The notes under the pieces were generated by a model. The model did no database searches. It was given only the letters and a program-made list of their open reading frames with translations, and had not been told where the DNA came from. DNA of 64,000 nucleotides. Origin: GCA-002282575 sp964519885. Lineage in GTDB: Bacteria; Pseudomonadota; Gammaproteobacteria; Thiomicrospirales; Thiomicrospiraceae. Below are positions 55,569-64,000 of this stretch, one piece after another. The translations under genes were made by a program, and so were the position numbers. The stretch spans positions 117,971 through 181,970 of the forward strand of contig CAZFLX010000001.1 in assembly GCA_964519885.1 (NCBI GenBank), in the 5' to 3' direction. Within the stretch, counting starts at the first letter, position 1, and the number at the start of each line of letters is the position of its first letter.

Positions 55569-56039
55569 ATGTCGATACCTTTTCGCATTTCTGTACAAAC
55601 CGAAGATTTTGATGTCTCAACTGAACTTAAAAACATCAGTTCTCATGACAAAACCATTGGTGCATTAGTCAGTTTCGTTGGACTGGTGCGCGACATCAAT
55701 GAAGGGCAAAACATTCAAGCCATGACACTTGAACACTATCCTGGCATGACTGAAAAAGCGCTCAGTGAAATTGCACAAGAAGCACAGCAACGTTGGCCCT
55801 TACAAGGTATTACCATTATTCATAGGGTTGGCGAATTACTGCCCAGCGATCAAATCGTACTGGTGATTACCGCCAGTCGTCATCGACATGCGGCCTTTGA
55901 ATCGGCAGATTTTCTGATGGACTTTCTAAAATCGAAAGCACCCTTCTGGAAAAAAGAAAACACGGCAGATGGCGCACGCTGGGTTGATGCGCGTGAAAGT
56001 GACGAAGTCGCCTTGGCTCGCTGGAAAACTACACCTTAA
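55569..56039 (+). CDS. moaE: Molybdopterin synthase catalytic subunit MoaE
   Basis: 156 residues. GALVSFVGLVRD, LEHYPGMTE, and the catalytic SRHRHAAFES and KSKAPFWKKE segments. Starts directly after the moaD stop; the two form the MPT synthase tetramer. Confidence 0.95.
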   Translation: MSIPFRISVQTEDFDVSTELKNISSHDKTIGALVSFVGLVRDINEGQNIQAMTLEHYPGMTEKALSEIAQEAQQRWPLQGITIIHRVGELLPSDQIVLVITASRHRHAAFESADFLMDFLKSKAPFWKKENTADGARWVDARESDEVALARWKTTP

Positions 56040-56131
56040 TTATCTGCTTAATTGTCTCATGCATTAGCGGCACTGAAACACTCTCACATCCTTTATAATA
56101 GTGACTATGTTTTCGCAACCAAGGCCTTTTT

Positions 56132-57343
56132 ATGCAAACCTCGATTCTTTCAGTAGAACAAGCACAAACCCAGTTACTCACCCAACTTAATTCCATTGCC
56201 ACTCAAGAAAGCTGTTCATTGCACGTCGCCACTTGGCGCATACTGGCAGAAGCCATCATCAGCCCTGTCGGTATTCCTGTCAATGATTTATCAATGATGG
56301 ATGGCTATGCCGTCAACTGCCAAACTACCGACTGCAGTCAAACTCTCGAAATAAGCCAGCGCATTGCTGCGGGCGATGTGCCAAAAGATGCCCTGACAAC
56401 AGGCACTGTGGCACGCATTTTTACAGGTGCCATGCTCCCTGAAGGCGCAAACTGCGTGGTGATGCAAGAAGACACAGTAGTAGAAAATGATGGTCATGTT
56501 AAAATTAAAACCCAACCACAGGCTGGTCAACATGTTCGTCCCGCACACTCAGAAATTCACGCAGGGCAGCAGCTACTGGCTGCTGGTACGCGCCTCAACC
56601 CGCAAGCCATTGCACTCTGTGCCAGCGTCGGTATCAGTCAATTATCTGTCTATCGCCCACTGACCGTAGGACTATTAGTCACGGGTAGCGAGCTGATTGA
56701 ACCAGGTGAACCACTAACGACAGGTAAAACCTATAACGCTAATCTGTATTTGATTGAATCTTTATTGCGCTCTTATGGCTACGAAGTCACCAGTCTAGGT
56801 GTTGTCCCTGATGACTTAGCAGTAACCAAACAGCGCTTAATCGATGCTGCCAGCTTTGATGCCATCATTAGTACAGGTGGCGTGTCGGTGGGTGAAGAAG
56901 ACCATCTGCGCAAAGCTGTGAGCGAATTAGGTCATATCGAGGCTTGGAAAGTACGTATGAAACCAGGCAAACCCTTTGCCTTTGGTCAGGTTAAACAAAC
57001 ACCTTACTTTGGTCTACCAGGCAACCCCGTTTCCGCCTTTGCAACCTTTCATTTATTTGTCTTACCCGCTCTGCGTCGATTGCAAGGCCTCGCTGATTTA
57101 CCCTTCGAGCCAGAACGCTTACCCGCCGATTTTAGCATTCAAGTGGGAGATCGACGTGAATACCTGCGTGCGAAGGTGATTAATCATGGGGGTATGCGAC
57201 GATTACAAATACATCCCAACCAAAATTCGTCGGTGCTAGCTTCCACTGTTTGGGCCGATGGTTTCGCCATTGTCGATGAAGGCAAACACATCAACGCAGG
57301 CGACATGGTATCCTTCATTCCCTTTCATAGTTTCAGACAATAA
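56132..57343 (+). CDS. moeA: Molybdopterin molybdenumtransferase MoeA
   Basis: 403 residues. DLSMMDGYAV, GDVPKDALTTGTVARIFTGA (20 residues), GSELIEPGEPL, STGGVSVGEEDH and KPGKPFAFG with GLPGNPVS. Inserts molybdate into molybdopterin-AMP. Lies between moaE and moaC. Confidence 0.96.
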   Translation: MQTSILSVEQAQTQLLTQLNSIATQESCSLHVATWRILAEAIISPVGIPVNDLSMMDGYAVNCQTTDCSQTLEISQRIAAGDVPKDALTTGTVARIFTGAMLPEGANCVVMQEDTVVENDGHVKIKTQPQAGQHVRPAHSEIHAGQQLLAAGTRLNPQAIALCASVGISQLSVYRPLTVGLLVTGSELIEPGEPLTTGKTYNANLYLIESLLRSYGYEVTSLGVVPDDLAVTKQRLIDAASFDAIISTGGVSVGEEDHLRKAVSELGHIEAWKVRMKPGKPFAFGQVKQTPYFGLPGNPVSAFATFHLFVLPALRRLQGLADLPFEPERLPADFSIQVGDRREYLRAKVINHGGMRRLQIHPNQNSSVLASTVWADGFAIVDEGKHINAGDMVSFIPFHSFRQ

Positions 57344-57353
57344 AGAGCGCAAC

Positions 57354-57839
57354 ATGAGCCATCAATCCCTAACCCATCTCAACGATCAAGGCGAAGCACA
57401 CATGGTTGATGTGGGCGATAAAGCCATTACACACCGCGAAGCTACGGCACAAGCTTGGGTACAGATGCAACCCGAAACCTTAGCAGCGATTTTATCGGCG
57501 CAACTCAAAAAAGGTGACGTATTGGCAACCGCGCGAATTGCGGGCATTCAAGCGGCCAAAAAAACGTGGGAACTCATTCCGCTCTGTCACCCGCTGATAA
57601 TTACCAAAGTCAGTATCGACCTCATCCCACATCCAGAAAAGTCTGCCATTGAAATCCTGGGCAGCTGCCGAGTGGTCGGACAAACAGGGATTGAGATGGA
57701 AGCCTTAACCGCCGTCAGTGTTGCTGCGCTCACCATTTACGATATGTGTAAAGCGATGGACAGAGGCATGACCATTAGCAACATTCAACTACTGGAAAAG
57801 AAAGGCGGAAAATCAGGACATTGGCAGGTTCAATCCTAA
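57354..57839 (+). CDS. moaC: Cyclic pyranopterin monophosphate synthase MoaC
   Basis: 161 residues from the ATG at 57354; the longer frame overlaps moeA out of frame. LTHLNDQGEAHMVDVGDKA, then LIPLCHPL, GIEMEALTAVSVAALTIYDM (20 residues) and CKAMDRGM. Works with MoaA in the first step. End of the cofactor row. Confidence 0.95.
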   Translation: MSHQSLTHLNDQGEAHMVDVGDKAITHREATAQAWVQMQPETLAAILSAQLKKGDVLATARIAGIQAAKKTWELIPLCHPLIITKVSIDLIPHPEKSAIEILGSCRVVGQTGIEMEALTAVSVAALTIYDMCKAMDRGMTISNIQLLEKKGGKSGHWQVQS

Positions 57840-57846
57840 ACGTCCG

Positions 57847-58572
57847 TCATTCAGCTTCAAGCAGGGTACGCAACAATTCACCCGCTAACAGAGTGCCGAA
57901 TAAAGCGGGCATGTAACTGATCGTACCGTTGACTGCGCGCATCCTCCCTTCACCAGCGGGTTCTAACGGACCCGCAGCTCGTGGCAACTCATCCGACATC
58001 ACCACGGTAATACCTTTACCCACGCCCGCTTTACGCAAACGCTGACGTACCACTCTGGCAAGCGCACACCCCGATGTCTGCATCAAATCGCATACTCGCA
58101 CCGCACGCACATCCAAACGTCTACCCGCCCCCATACTACTAAAGGTCGGAATGGATTGTTGTTGTGCTGCCAACAACAAAGCCACCTTGCAATTCACACT
58201 GTCAATCGCATCGACTAGATAATCTGGTTTAAGCTGCTGTAACAATTCAGGCGCATCATGACACACCATTTGAGACAACACCTGAACCCGACAATCGGGA
58301 TTAATCGAAAGGATGCGATCTCGCATCACCTCCGCTTTCGATAAACCAATCGTAGAGCGTAAAGCCACCATTTGTCGATTTAAATTCGATAAGGCAACCT
58401 GATCCATATCAATTAGCGTAATACGTCCGATACCGGCTCTAGCCAAAGCCTCAGCAACATGACCACCAACTCCGCCTACACCAGCTAAAACCACATGACT
58501 CGCCTGCAAGCGAGCGACCGCTTCATCACCCACCAACAAACGGGTACGAACCAACCAATCGGTATCACTCAT
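57847..58572 (-). CDS. tcdA: tRNA threonylcarbamoyladenosine dehydratase TcdA
   Basis: 241 residues, E1-like ThiF/MoeB fold with GVGGVGGHVAEAL, SNLNRQ, DAIDSVNCK and the TcdA-type SSMGAGRRLD. Cyclises t6A to ct6A in tRNAs for ANN codons. MoeB is an alternative because the moa genes are next door, but the sequence favours TcdA. Overlaps the TatD-type gene by 8 bases. Confidence 0.82.
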   Translation of the reverse strand: MSDTDWLVRTRLLVGDEAVARLQASHVVLAGVGGVGGHVAEALARAGIGRITLIDMDQVALSNLNRQMVALRSTIGLSKAEVMRDRILSINPDCRVQVLSQMVCHDAPELLQQLKPDYLVDAIDSVNCKVALLLAAQQQSIPTFSSMGAGRRLDVRAVRVCDLMQTSGCALARVVRQRLRKAGVGKGITVVMSDELPRAAGPLEPAGEGRMRAVNGTISYMPALFGTLLAGELLRTLLEAE

Positions 58573-59299
58573 TTGACATCCCCAATAATTGAGACCAATT
58601 CATCCACAACTGCTGAGATAAACCCTCAACAGAAACCTCTAATACTCCCGCTAAGATGGCTAAATAAGGCGCTAAATCGTTAGGAGAAGCCAATTGAAGT
58701 TGAGACGTCGCCAGCGGAGCGTCGGATTCTAAATGAATCATATTCACATCTAAGGAACGCAACAATTGCCGACGCTTATCGGTTAAAGGGTTCAATAAAC
58801 GCGCACCAATCCCGATATGAAATCCCAAAGCCTGCCAGCGTTGTGCCTGAACCAGCGAGCCTGTAAATCCATGTACAATACCACCACGAATAGCTTTCAT
58901 CTTGCGAATTAACGCGTAAGACTGTTCATGGTCATTCACGCAGTGTAAACTCAATAAGCGATCATAGGCTTGTGCTAAGTCTAACTGTTTTTGAAAAACA
59001 ACTTGCTGAAGGCTAGGTTGTGGACGCCCTTTAGAGCCATCTAGCCCCACCTCACCAATAGCAGACAGTGGATGCTCCACTAATAAACGCTCTAACAGTA
59101 ACCAATTCACCGCCGAGTTCGCAAACCAAGGATGAACACCCAACGCTAAACGCCAGTTAGCAGACAACTTCGATAATCCCTGCAAAGCGGGATACCACTC
59201 ACTGGGTTGAGTGGTTACCGCCAAGCCAGCGACTAGCTCAGGCATAGGTCGCCAATCTGCAGGCATAGCCGCAAGGTGAAAATGACTATCAATAAGCAT
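58565..59299 (-). CDS. TatD-family metal-dependent hydrolase
   Basis: 244 residues. Metal-binding SHFH at the start, IGEVGLD, SLHCVND, VHGFTGS and LESDAP motifs. TatD relatives are DNases or esterases. Coupled with tcdA. Confidence 0.87.
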   Translation of the reverse strand: MLIDSHFHLAAMPADWRPMPELVAGLAVTTQPSEWYPALQGLSKLSANWRLALGVHPWFANSAVNWLLLERLLVEHPLSAIGEVGLDGSKGRPQPSLQQVVFQKQLDLAQAYDRLLSLHCVNDHEQSYALIRKMKAIRGGIVHGFTGSLVQAQRWQALGFHIGIGARLLNPLTDKRRQLLRSLDVNMIHLESDAPLATSQLQLASPNDLAPYLAILAGVLEVSVEGLSQQLWMNWSQLLGMSNE

Positions 59300-59321
59300 G
59301 AGTTAACCAATCAACAGCTAT

Positions 59322-59351
59322 AAAAAAACCGAGACAAAGCTCGGTTTTTTT
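59322..59351. terminator. Terminator of the alpha ribosomal operon
   Basis: On the minus strand: A-run, CCGAG, six-base loop, CTCGG, T-run, 14 bases after the rplQ stop; symmetric, so it may also work on the plus strand. Confidence 0.87.
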
Positions 59352-59364
59352 AATCAACAGCAAC

Positions 59365-59739
59365 TTATTCAGCTGCAGCTTCTGGACGATCTACCATCTC
59401 GATAATCGCCATTGGTGCAGCGTCACCAGCGCGCTGACCAATTTTCAAAATACGTAAGTAACCACCTGGACGTGTTTTGAAACGAGGACCGATATCGGTA
59501 AACAATTTACCCACAACCGCAGCATCGCGCGTGCGAGCAAAAGCAATACGACGATTGTGAACAGAGTCCACTTTCGCCAAAGTGATTAATGGCTCAGCAA
59601 ACATACGCAACTCTTTTGCCTTAGGCAAAGTAGTACGAATAACTTCATGTTCCATTAACGCATTGGTTAAGTTTTGGAACATCGCTTTACGATGTGAACT
59701 ATTGCGGTTAAATTTACGACCGCGATTCATGTGACGCAT
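59365..59739 (-). CDS. rplQ: 50S ribosomal protein L17
   Basis: 124 residues, starting MRHMNRGRKFNRNSSHRKAM (20 residues), standard L17 with C-terminal extension ending AAAE. Last gene of the alpha operon. Confidence 0.98.
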   Translation of the reverse strand: MRHMNRGRKFNRNSSHRKAMFQNLTNALMEHEVIRTTLPKAKELRMFAEPLITLAKVDSVHNRRIAFARTRDAAVVGKLFTDIGPRFKTRPGGYLRILKIGQRAGDAAPMAIIEMVDRPEAAAE

Positions 59740-59755
59740 GTTAAATGCCCCCTAA

Positions 59756-60739
59756 TTATTGCGTGGCTTTAGCAGCCAATGATGCTGGTGGCCAGTTTTC
59801 GAGCTTCATACCCAAAGACAACCCACGTTGAGCCAAAACGTCTTTGATTTCTTGCAAAGATTTTTTACCCAAGTTAGGTGTTTTTAGTAGCGCGCTTTCT
59901 GCACGTTGCACCAAGTCACCAATATAAAAAATATTCTCAGCTTTCAAGCAGTTGGCTGAACGAACGGTTAATTCCAAATCGTCCACTGGCTGTAAAAAGA
60001 CTGGTTCAAACTCAATTTCCTTAACACCGGTAGTTTTAACATCGGTATAAGTCATGTCGACAAAGGCTGATAATTGAACATGCAAAATAGTCGCTGCCTG
60101 ACGAATCACTTCTTCAGGATCTAGGGTACCATTGGTTTCGATGTTAATGATCAACTTATCTAAGTCTGTCCGATTCTCTACACGTGTATTATCAACCGCA
60201 TAGCTAACCGAAACGACTGGAGAGAATGAAGCATCCAAACGCAGTACACCAACCGGTGAGGTCTCACCTTCACGATAGCGTTGATTAGCTGGCGAATAAC
60301 CACGACCACGTTGCACTTTTAACTGCATAGACAGTTTAGCACCTGCTTCTAAATGAGCGATCACGTGATCTGGATTAACAATTTCCACATCATGCGATAA
60401 TTCAATATCACCTGCGGTAACCACACCAGCACCTTGCTTATTCAACGACAAAGTCACTTCGTCGCGTGAACCCATGGTTAAGGCGATGCCTTTGAGGTTC
60501 AACAAGATTTCTAGCACGTCTTCGCGCACGCCATCAATGGTCGAAAACTCATGCAACACATCATCAATTTGCACTTCTACCACAGCACAACCGGCCATAG
60601 AAGACAACAAAATACGACGCAACGCATTCCCTAAAGTATGACCGAAACCGCGTTCAAGCGGTTCCAGTGTTACTTGACTATGTGTGCTCGACAAACGCAC
60701 CACATCGACTAAACGTGGCGTCAGCAACTCATTCATCAT
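59756..60739 (-). CDS. rpoA: RNA polymerase alpha subunit
   Basis: 327 residues, with FGHTLGNALRRILLSSM in the N-terminal domain and the C-terminal helix LKTPNLGKKSLQEIKDVL. Upstream of rplQ in the alpha operon. An ATG at 60736 could be used instead of 60739. Confidence 0.98.
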   Translation of the reverse strand: MMNELLTPRLVDVVRLSSTHSQVTLEPLERGFGHTLGNALRRILLSSMAGCAVVEVQIDDVLHEFSTIDGVREDVLEILLNLKGIALTMGSRDEVTLSLNKQGAGVVTAGDIELSHDVEIVNPDHVIAHLEAGAKLSMQLKVQRGRGYSPANQRYREGETSPVGVLRLDASFSPVVSVSYAVDNTRVENRTDLDKLIINIETNGTLDPEEVIRQAATILHVQLSAFVDMTYTDVKTTGVKEIEFEPVFLQPVDDLELTVRSANCLKAENIFYIGDLVQRAESALLKTPNLGKKSLQEIKDVLAQRGLSLGMKLENWPPASLAAKATQ

Positions 60740-60774
60740 TTCTCGCTATCCTTGGGATCAACCCTTTTTACGGA

Positions 60775-61395
60775 TTACTTAGAATACAACTCGACAATCA
60801 AGTGTTCTTTAATATCAGCAGACAAATCGCTACGATCTGGCAATGATTTAAATACACCTTCAAACTTGCTGTGATCTACTTCTACCCAAGAAGGCATGCC
60901 TTTACGACCAGCCAACTCCATAGCAGTAGCAATACGTTGATGCGAACGAGCGCGCTCGCGAACGCTAACCACATCACCTGCTTTAACTTGCATTGAAGCA
61001 ATGCTAGCAGTACGACCGTTGATCATAATCAAACGGTGCGAAACGATTTGACGCGCTTCGGCACGAGTTGAAGCGAAACCCATACGATAAACAACGTTAT
61101 CTAAACGACCTTCCAACAACTGTAACAAGTTTTCACCTGTTGAGCCTTTAAGACGTGCAGCTTCTTTGAAGTAGCTAGCAAATTGCTTTTCTAATACACC
61201 ATAAATACGACGCACTTTTTGCTTTTCACGCAACTGAATACGATATTCAGTTGGCTTAGAAACAGCTGCGCCATGTTGACCTGGTGCTTGTTGTAAATTA
61301 CATTTACTTTCTAGCGGACGTAAAGCACTTTTCAGTTCTAGATCAGTACCTTCGCGACGAGAAAGTTTACATTTTGGACCAATATATCTTGCCAT
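60775..61395 (-). CDS. rpsD: 30S ribosomal protein S4
   Basis: 206 residues, MARYIGPKCKLSRREGTDL at the start, S4 RNA-binding region LDNVVYRMGFASTRAEARQ. It is the usual feedback repressor of the alpha operon. Confidence 0.98.
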   Translation of the reverse strand: MARYIGPKCKLSRREGTDLELKSALRPLESKCNLQQAPGQHGAAVSKPTEYRIQLREKQKVRRIYGVLEKQFASYFKEAARLKGSTGENLLQLLEGRLDNVVYRMGFASTRAEARQIVSHRLIMINGRTASIASMQVKAGDVVSVRERARSHQRIATAMELAGRKGMPSWVEVDHSKFEGVFKSLPDRSDLSADIKEHLIVELYSK

Positions 61396-61410
61396 GAAAA
61401 CTAACCCTGC

Positions 61411-61806
61411 TTACACACGACGTTTCTTCGGAGGACGGCAACCATTATGAGGAATGGGCGTCACATCGGAGATGTTCAAAATTTTAAAACCGAGCGCATT
61501 TAAAGCACGGACAGCTGATTCGCGACCAGGACCTGGTCCTTTAATGCGAACATCCATGTTCTTAACGCCATATTCAAGCGCTACAGTACCAGCACGTTCA
61601 GCCGCTACCTGAGCAGCAAAAGGGGTACTTTTACGTGAGCCACGGAAACCACTACCACCAGCAGTTGCCCAGCTAAGTACGTTGCCTTGACGATCAGAAA
61701 TACTAACAATAGTATTGTTAAAGCTTGCATGCACATGCGCAATCGCGTCATTTACCGTAATTTTAATTTTCTTACGGACGCGTGAATCTTTGGAAGGTCT
61801 AGCCAT
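61411..61806 (-). CDS. rpsK: 30S ribosomal protein S11
   Basis: 131 residues, with HVHASFNNTIVSISDRQG and ending PHNGCRPPKKRRV. Confidence 0.98.
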   Translation of the reverse strand: MARPSKDSRVRKKIKITVNDAIAHVHASFNNTIVSISDRQGNVLSWATAGGSGFRGSRKSTPFAAQVAAERAGTVALEYGVKNMDVRIKGPGPGRESAVRALNALGFKILNISDVTPIPHNGCRPPKKRRV

Positions 61807-61825
61807 CTTGATTCTCTCTTCCTAA

Positions 61826-62182
61826 TTATTTCTTGATTGCTTTGCGTGGACCCTTACGAGTACGCGCATTAGTCTTGGTACGTTGACCACGCACAGGCAA
61901 GCCACGGCGATGACGAATACCACGGAAACAACCCATGTCCATCAAACGCTTGATGCTCATGGATACTTCACGACGTAAGTCACCTTCGACAGCAAACGTA
62001 CCCACTTGCGCACGAATAGCTTCTAATTGATCTTCCGTCAATTCACGTACTTTAGTCGTAGGATTAATACCTACGGCAGCACAAATACTTTTAGCACGTG
62101 TGGGACCAACGCCATAAATAGCGCGCAATCCAATCACAAGGTGCTTATTGACTGGGATGTTTACACCAGCAATACGGGCCAT
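61826..62182 (-). CDS. rpsM: 30S ribosomal protein S13
   Basis: 118 residues from the ATG at 62182, which is 9 bases after AGGAG; the ATG at 62188 is too close. Starts MARIAGVNIP, ends ARTRKGPRKAIKK. In most gammaproteobacteria rpmJ lies between secY and this gene; here only 80 bases are present. Confidence 0.98.
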   Translation of the reverse strand: MARIAGVNIPVNKHLVIGLRAIYGVGPTRAKSICAAVGINPTTKVRELTEDQLEAIRAQVGTFAVEGDLRREVSMSIKRLMDMGCFRGIRHRRGLPVRGQRTKTNARTRKGPRKAIKK

Positions 62183-62228
62183 ACCCATCTACTCCTAAAA
62201 TTTTGTATGCCAAAGCGGGAAACTCGCA

Positions 62229-62257
62229 ATTATAGCAAGTTAACCCACCTCATTCAA
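62229..62257 (-). promoter_or_regulatory. Sigma-70 promoter before rpsM
   Basis: Minus strand TTGAAT, 17-base spacer, TATAAT, with an upstream TG (TGC-TATAAT). Near-consensus, placed just after the secY stop, so the alpha operon can be transcribed apart from the spc operon. Confidence 0.75.
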
Positions 62258-62262
62258 GCTTA

Positions 62263-63573
62263 TTAACGCATCTGCATTTTCTTCATCATACCTGGGTATT
62301 GACCCGACATAATGAATGATTGCATTTGAGTCATGAAATCCATCACAACTACCACGATGATCAATAATGAAGTGCCACCGAAATAAAAGGGGACATTCCA
62401 ATAAAGAATCAAAAACTCAGGCAACAAACAGACGGCTGTAATATACAACGCACCTGCTAAAGTCAACCGACTCATAATGGTATCTAGATAGCGCGCCGTT
62501 TGATCACCCGGACGAATACCTGGTATAAAGGCACCCGAACGTCGTAAATTATCGGCTGTATCTTTCGGATTAAACACAACAGCAGTATAAAAGAACGTAA
62601 AGAACAATATCGCTAATGCGTATAACCCAACATACAGCGGCTGACCTGGCGACAAGGTTGTCGCGATGTCTTTAAGCCAACCCATATTTTCACTCGAACC
62701 AAACCACCCACCCAATGAAGCTGGGAACAGAATGATACTAGAAGCAAAAATAGGAGGAATAACTCCCGCCATGTTTAATTTGAACGGAATATGCGTTACC
62801 TGTTGTTGAAACATAGCACGCGCATTCGTTCTCTGTGAGAAATGGACGGTAATTTTACGTTGACCACTTTCCACAAAAACCACAAAGGCTGTTACCAATA
62901 AAATAACAGACAGCAGTAAGAAAACGACAAAAACTCCAAGCTCGCCAGTACTAACCAACTCCAGAGTTCCGCCTAAAGCCGAAGGTAAGCCAGCAACAAT
63001 ACCCGCAAAAATAATAATGGAAATACCATTACCCATTCCACGTTCAGTAATTTGCTCACCTAACCACATCAAGAAAATTGTTCCTGCCACTAAAGTGGAT
63101 ACAGCAATAATTTTAAAGCCTACACCGGGATCAATAACGACTGAAAGCCCATTAATCTGCTGAGCTTCTAGTGCAATCGCCACACCCAACGCCTGAAAGG
63201 TTGCCAGAGCAACCGTACCATAACGCGTATATTGAGTGATTTTACGACGCCCACTTTCACCTTCTTTTTTTAACTGTTCGAGTGTGGGCGATACAATCGT
63301 CAACAATTGAACAATAATCGAAGCTGAAATGTAAGGCATAATGCCTAGCGCTAAAACAGATAAACGCTCCAAGGCACCACCTGAGAACATGTTAAACATG
63401 TCTAAGATAGTGCCTTTTTGCTGGGCGAACATCGCAGCTAAAGCGATGGGATCAATCGATGGAACAGGGATATGAGCCCCTAATCGATAAACGATTAGCG
63501 CACCAATTACAAAAAAGATGCGCTGAACCAACTCCTGAGACCAACTTGTTTGTGCTGATGTCATTGCCGACAT
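62263..63573 (-). CDS. secY: Protein translocase subunit SecY
   Basis: 436 residues with ten membrane helices, including RLGAHIPVPSID, FNMFSGGALERLSVLALGIM (20 residues) and GIRPGDQTARYLD. Core of the Sec channel. Starts 2 bases after the rplO stop. Confidence 0.97.
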   Translation of the reverse strand: MSAMTSAQTSWSQELVQRIFFVIGALIVYRLGAHIPVPSIDPIALAAMFAQQKGTILDMFNMFSGGALERLSVLALGIMPYISASIIVQLLTIVSPTLEQLKKEGESGRRKITQYTRYGTVALATFQALGVAIALEAQQINGLSVVIDPGVGFKIIAVSTLVAGTIFLMWLGEQITERGMGNGISIIIFAGIVAGLPSALGGTLELVSTGELGVFVVFLLLSVILLVTAFVVFVESGQRKITVHFSQRTNARAMFQQQVTHIPFKLNMAGVIPPIFASSIILFPASLGGWFGSSENMGWLKDIATTLSPGQPLYVGLYALAILFFTFFYTAVVFNPKDTADNLRRSGAFIPGIRPGDQTARYLDTIMSRLTLAGALYITAVCLLPEFLILYWNVPFYFGGTSLLIIVVVVMDFMTQMQSFIMSGQYPGMMKKMQMR

Positions 63574-63575
63574 GA

Positions 63576-64000
63576 TTAGGCTTCTTTAACCTGACCACCA
63601 GCTGCTTCAATCGCAGCTTTAGCCGTTGCTGTGGCTTTAATACCAACCAAAGTAACTGCTTTAGTGATAGTACCGCTACCCATAACTTTAACAAAGTTAT
63701 ATTTACCGCCCACTAAGCCAGCAGCTTTAAGGACAGCAATATCAACAACGTCAACATCAATCGCATTCAACGCGTCTAAACGAATATCGGTTGTTTTAAG
63801 TGCTTTTTGTGACACAAAACCGAACTTAGGCAAACGACGTTGTAATGGCATTTGACCACCTTCAAAGCCCACCTTATGGTAGCCGCCTGAACGTGATTTT
63901 TGACCTTTATGACCCTTACCAGAAGTTTTACCTAGATTTGAGCCGATACCACGACCCAAACGTTTAGGCGCTTTTTTCGCACCAAATGCTGGTGCTAGAT
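63576..64000 (-). CDS. rplO: 50S ribosomal protein L15 (5' end cut by window)
   Basis: About 140 residues visible; the frame runs through the window edge as LAPAFGAKKAPKRLGRGIG, which fits the usual L15 N-terminus, so only a handful of residues are missing. A TTG inside this frame at 63959 is not the true start. Ends GQVKEA. Confidence 0.95.
   Translation of the reverse strand, partial: LAPAFGAKKAPKRLGRGIGSNLGKTSGKGHKGQKSRSGGYHKVGFEGGQMPLQRRLPKFGFVSQKALKTTDIRLDALNAIDVDVVDIAVLKAAGLVGGKYNFVKVMGSGTITKAVTLVGIKATATAKAAIEAAGGQVKEA

Noticed and set aside
57847..58572. moeB as part of the molybdenum cofactor row
   Set aside because: Opposite strand, and the sequence (SSMGAGRRLD, C-terminal region) fits TcdA better than MoeB.

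Overview
The window looks like chromosome of a gammaproteobacterial sulfur-oxidising chemolithotroph, most likely in or near the Thiotrichales (Thiomicrospira/Thiothrix-like). This is inferred from gene content: a flavocytochrome c sulfide dehydrogenase cluster, soxCD, a CbbR-like LysR regulator, and a gammaproteobacterial order of housekeeping genes (mreBCD-mrdA-rodA-dacA-ybeD-lipBA; rplO-secY-rpsM-rpsK-rpsD-rpoA-rplQ). No rRNA, tRNA, transposase, integrase or CRISPR array was seen.

Layout. 1-8.1 kb: end of argA, a Tat-exported metallo-beta-lactamase-fold protein, sufE, a LysR regulator, a two-domain PPK2-type polyphosphate:AMP phosphotransferase, a DsrE-like periplasmic protein, a ParA ATPase with an unusual N-terminal domain, and uup. 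8.3-16.9 kb: elongasome and cell-wall genes followed by lipoate synthesis. 17-18.7 kb: a ParDE module, the decayed remains of an MmeI-like methyltransferase cut by a palindromic repeat, and an orphan lipoprotein. 18.7-24.8 kb: htpG, ppsA, purEK.

24.9-29.6 kb is the accessory island. It holds two toxin-antitoxin modules, a porin, paralogous small coiled-coil/membrane proteins, and a run of tiny membrane-protein cassettes separated by at least four copies (plus one degenerate) of a terminator-promoter repeat that appears to come from the 3' end of the porin gene. This is the part of the window least explained by known families.

29.6-36.7 kb: htpX, a CbiM-like membrane protein, an RDD protein, serB, an AsmA-like protein, bolA, a DUF302 protein, a ferredoxin and a GAF-GGDEF diguanylate cyclase. 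36.7-41.9 kb is a respiratory sulfur cluster: a two-subunit cytochrome bd-superfamily-like enzyme carrying its own haem c domain and lacking the classical quinol motif, then fccA-like cytochrome, FCSD flavoprotein and a dihaem cytochrome c. Together they could pass electrons from sulfide to oxygen through cytochrome c.

42-51.5 kb: an ABC exporter, groES-groEL (with an inserted dispersed repeat and a leader hairpin), an HD-GYP protein, plsC, gmhB, nnr and midA. 51.7-57.8 kb: soxCD followed directly by molybdenum-cofactor genes moaA-moaD-moaE-moeA-moaC, which supply the cofactor SoxC needs. 57.8-64 kb: tcdA, a TatD-family nuclease and the alpha ribosomal operon through secY to a truncated rplO; rpmJ is missing from its usual place between secY and rpsM.
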